Part shown: positions 41,206 to 42,188 of the stretch, piece after piece
How positions within the stretch are numbered: position 1 is the stretch's first letter
How the letters are laid out: every line of letters begins with the position of its first letter
NCBI GenBank assembly: GCA_900320595.1
Contig: ONSW01000031.1
Span: 1-42,188 of the forward strand
DNA from: an uncultured Eubacteriales bacterium
GTDB taxonomy: Bacteria > Bacillota > Clostridia > Oscillospirales > Oscillospiraceae
Length of the DNA: 42,188 bases
Direction: 5' to 3'
The notes under the pieces: generated by a model
What the model was told of the DNA's origin: nothing
The model's database searches: none
What the model saw: only the letters and a program-made list of their open reading frames with translations
Position numbers and translations under genes: made by a program

Positions 41206-42188
41206 TCACGCGCCGAGCTTTGCGGCAAGCTGACGGAGCTGCCCCTCGTCAAGCCCGATCGAGAGGAGATAATCGGCGGCCTCCTTCTGCAGATCCGCGC
41301 CGGAGAGCGTGTCGAGGGCGTACAGACCGCAGAGCGTTTTGACCAGATTGTTGTTCAGAATGACGTCATAGGCGCCGTCGCCGGGCAGGATGCCGTAGAA
41401 GTTGGCGTAGGTGAGCATATAATCGGCCGTGACCTCCTCGGCGGAGGCGCCGGCGAAGCATTCGAGGATCGCACACAGAATGCCCGTGCGGTCCTTGCCC
41501 TCCTTGCAGTGGATGAGGAACGGCCCGTCGTTTTCAAGAAGGAACAGGACGCTCTCCTTCACCTTCCCGGCAAACTCCTCTGTCCCGAAATCATAGGTCA
41601 TCTCGGGATTGACGACCGCGCAGCGGCTGTAACAGCTGCCGGGATAGGTGGGATAGCTCTTCATCTCGTCGACGGAATCGTCCAGATTGATCACCGCGCG
41701 GATCCCGGCCTTTTCCATCGCCGCCATCGCGTATTCGTTCCGGCCGAGCGCCGGCTCGATCGGCGTGCTGCTGCGGTAGAGCCAGTCCTCCCGGATCCCC
41801 GTCGCCGCGACCGCGCGGAAGTTCGAGAACTCCTCGTCCGTGAGAGCGGGATAGTCCGCGCGTTCGTTCGTGCGCGTGAGGTTGCGGGCGTCGTATTCCG
41901 CCCGGTAGCCCTGCTTTTCCTTCAGCGCGAGCGTGACCTCGCCGATGTATACGTCCCAGCGGTAGCCGGGCTCTTCCTCGATCGAATGCTTCTCGCCGAT
42001 CCCGGCTTCGCTTGCGAACGAGCCCATGTTGATCGCGAGCGAGACCTCGTTGTCCTCGGTGTCAAAGCGGCAGAGCATGCTGCCGGTGTCGACGTCGGAG
42101 TGGGCGGTGCCGATGGGGAGGGAAAAGCTCTTCTCGCCGACCGTGGCCGTGATGATGTCGCCGATCTCCATGCCGTGGGCGTTCATCG
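41206..42188 (-). CDS. tyrosine-protein phosphatase, 5' end beyond the window
   Basis: The visible 326-plus residues run to the window edge; the reading frame is open there, and the first visible residues (NAHGMEIGDIITATVGEKSF) look internal. Residues about 1-95 form a small beta-rich unit (GDIITATVGEK, LPIGTAHSDVDTG, LAINMGSFA). Then a tyrosine phosphatase domain of the IphP/LipA kind: ALTDEEFSNFRAVAATGI, WLYRSSTPI, INLDDSVDEM and the P-loop HCKEGKDRTG (226-235) with catalytic Cys227 and Arg233. Similar clostridial proteins are exported lipoproteins, which I cannot confirm here. Confidence 0.85.
   Translation of the reverse strand, partial: MNAHGMEIGDIITATVGEKSFSLPIGTAHSDVDTGSMLCRFDTEDNEVSLAINMGSFASEAGIGEKHSIEEEPGYRWDVYIGEVTLALKEKQGYRAEYDARNLTRTNERADYPALTDEEFSNFRAVAATGIREDWLYRSSTPIEPALGRNEYAMAAMEKAGIRAVINLDDSVDEMKSYPTYPGSCYSRCAVVNPEMTYDFGTEEFAGKVKESVLFLLENDGPFLIHCKEGKDRTGILCAILECFAGASAEEVTADYMLTYANFYGILPGDGAYDVILNNNLVKTLCGLYALDTLSGADLQKEAADYLLSIGLDEGQLRQLAAKLGA

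Overview
The window reads as chromosomal DNA of a high-GC Gram-positive anaerobe of the class Clostridia, most like a gut Oscillospiraceae-type organism. The signs are pyruvate:ferredoxin oxidoreductase, the yloU-fakA pair, an archaeal-type prolyl-tRNA synthetase, a YtvI-like sporulation membrane protein, VanY-type carboxypeptidases, strong AGGAGG ribosome sites and sigma-A promoters with 16-17 base spacers. No rRNA, tRNA, CRISPR array or phage module was seen.

Layout. 1-409: end of an IS3-family element whose tip supplies the stop codon of the next gene. 407-3135 (-): small membrane protein, DUF3100 membrane protein and M20 amidohydrolase in one operon. 3396-9464 (-): core genes pnp, rpsO, glyA and typA. 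9694-14686 (+): zinc-ribbon membrane protein, 5'-deoxynucleotidase, DUF896 protein, HTH regulator with a lipoprotein esterase, EEP-family phosphatase, small zinc-ribbon protein. 14734-16797 (-): fakA and yloU. 17071-20705 (+): PFOR. 21077-21578 (-): broken metallo-beta-lactamase-fold hydrolase. 21716-23521 (+): two VanY-like peptidases. 23851-26711 (-): MscS channel with a large surface protein. 26914-29630: divergent galK and pncB. 29768-30472 (+): AT-rich metallopeptidase-like gene. 30693-33077 (-): proS and a second MscS channel. 33337-34655 (+): two membrane proteins. 34875-35942 (-): YtvI-like protein. 36090-37037 (+): short aspartate kinase. 37290-42188 (-): unknown membrane protein, then nucleotidase/MGMT/radical-SAM operon, then a tyrosine phosphatase cut by the window edge.

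Two patterns stand out. First, the spaces between gene ends carry inverted-repeat or MITE-like elements: 7537-7644, 20841-21061, 23521-23834, 34704-34870 and 37036-37235. Two of them (23.5 kb and 34.7 kb) are clearly copies of one family, and both appear to sit inside the stem of a transcription terminator. Four of the six convergent gene junctions hold such an element. Second, three genes close together (yloU, PFOR and the MBL-fold hydrolase, 16.7-21.6 kb) each carry an internal out-of-frame deletion relative to their families. This could be real decay or an assembly fault; read data would decide.
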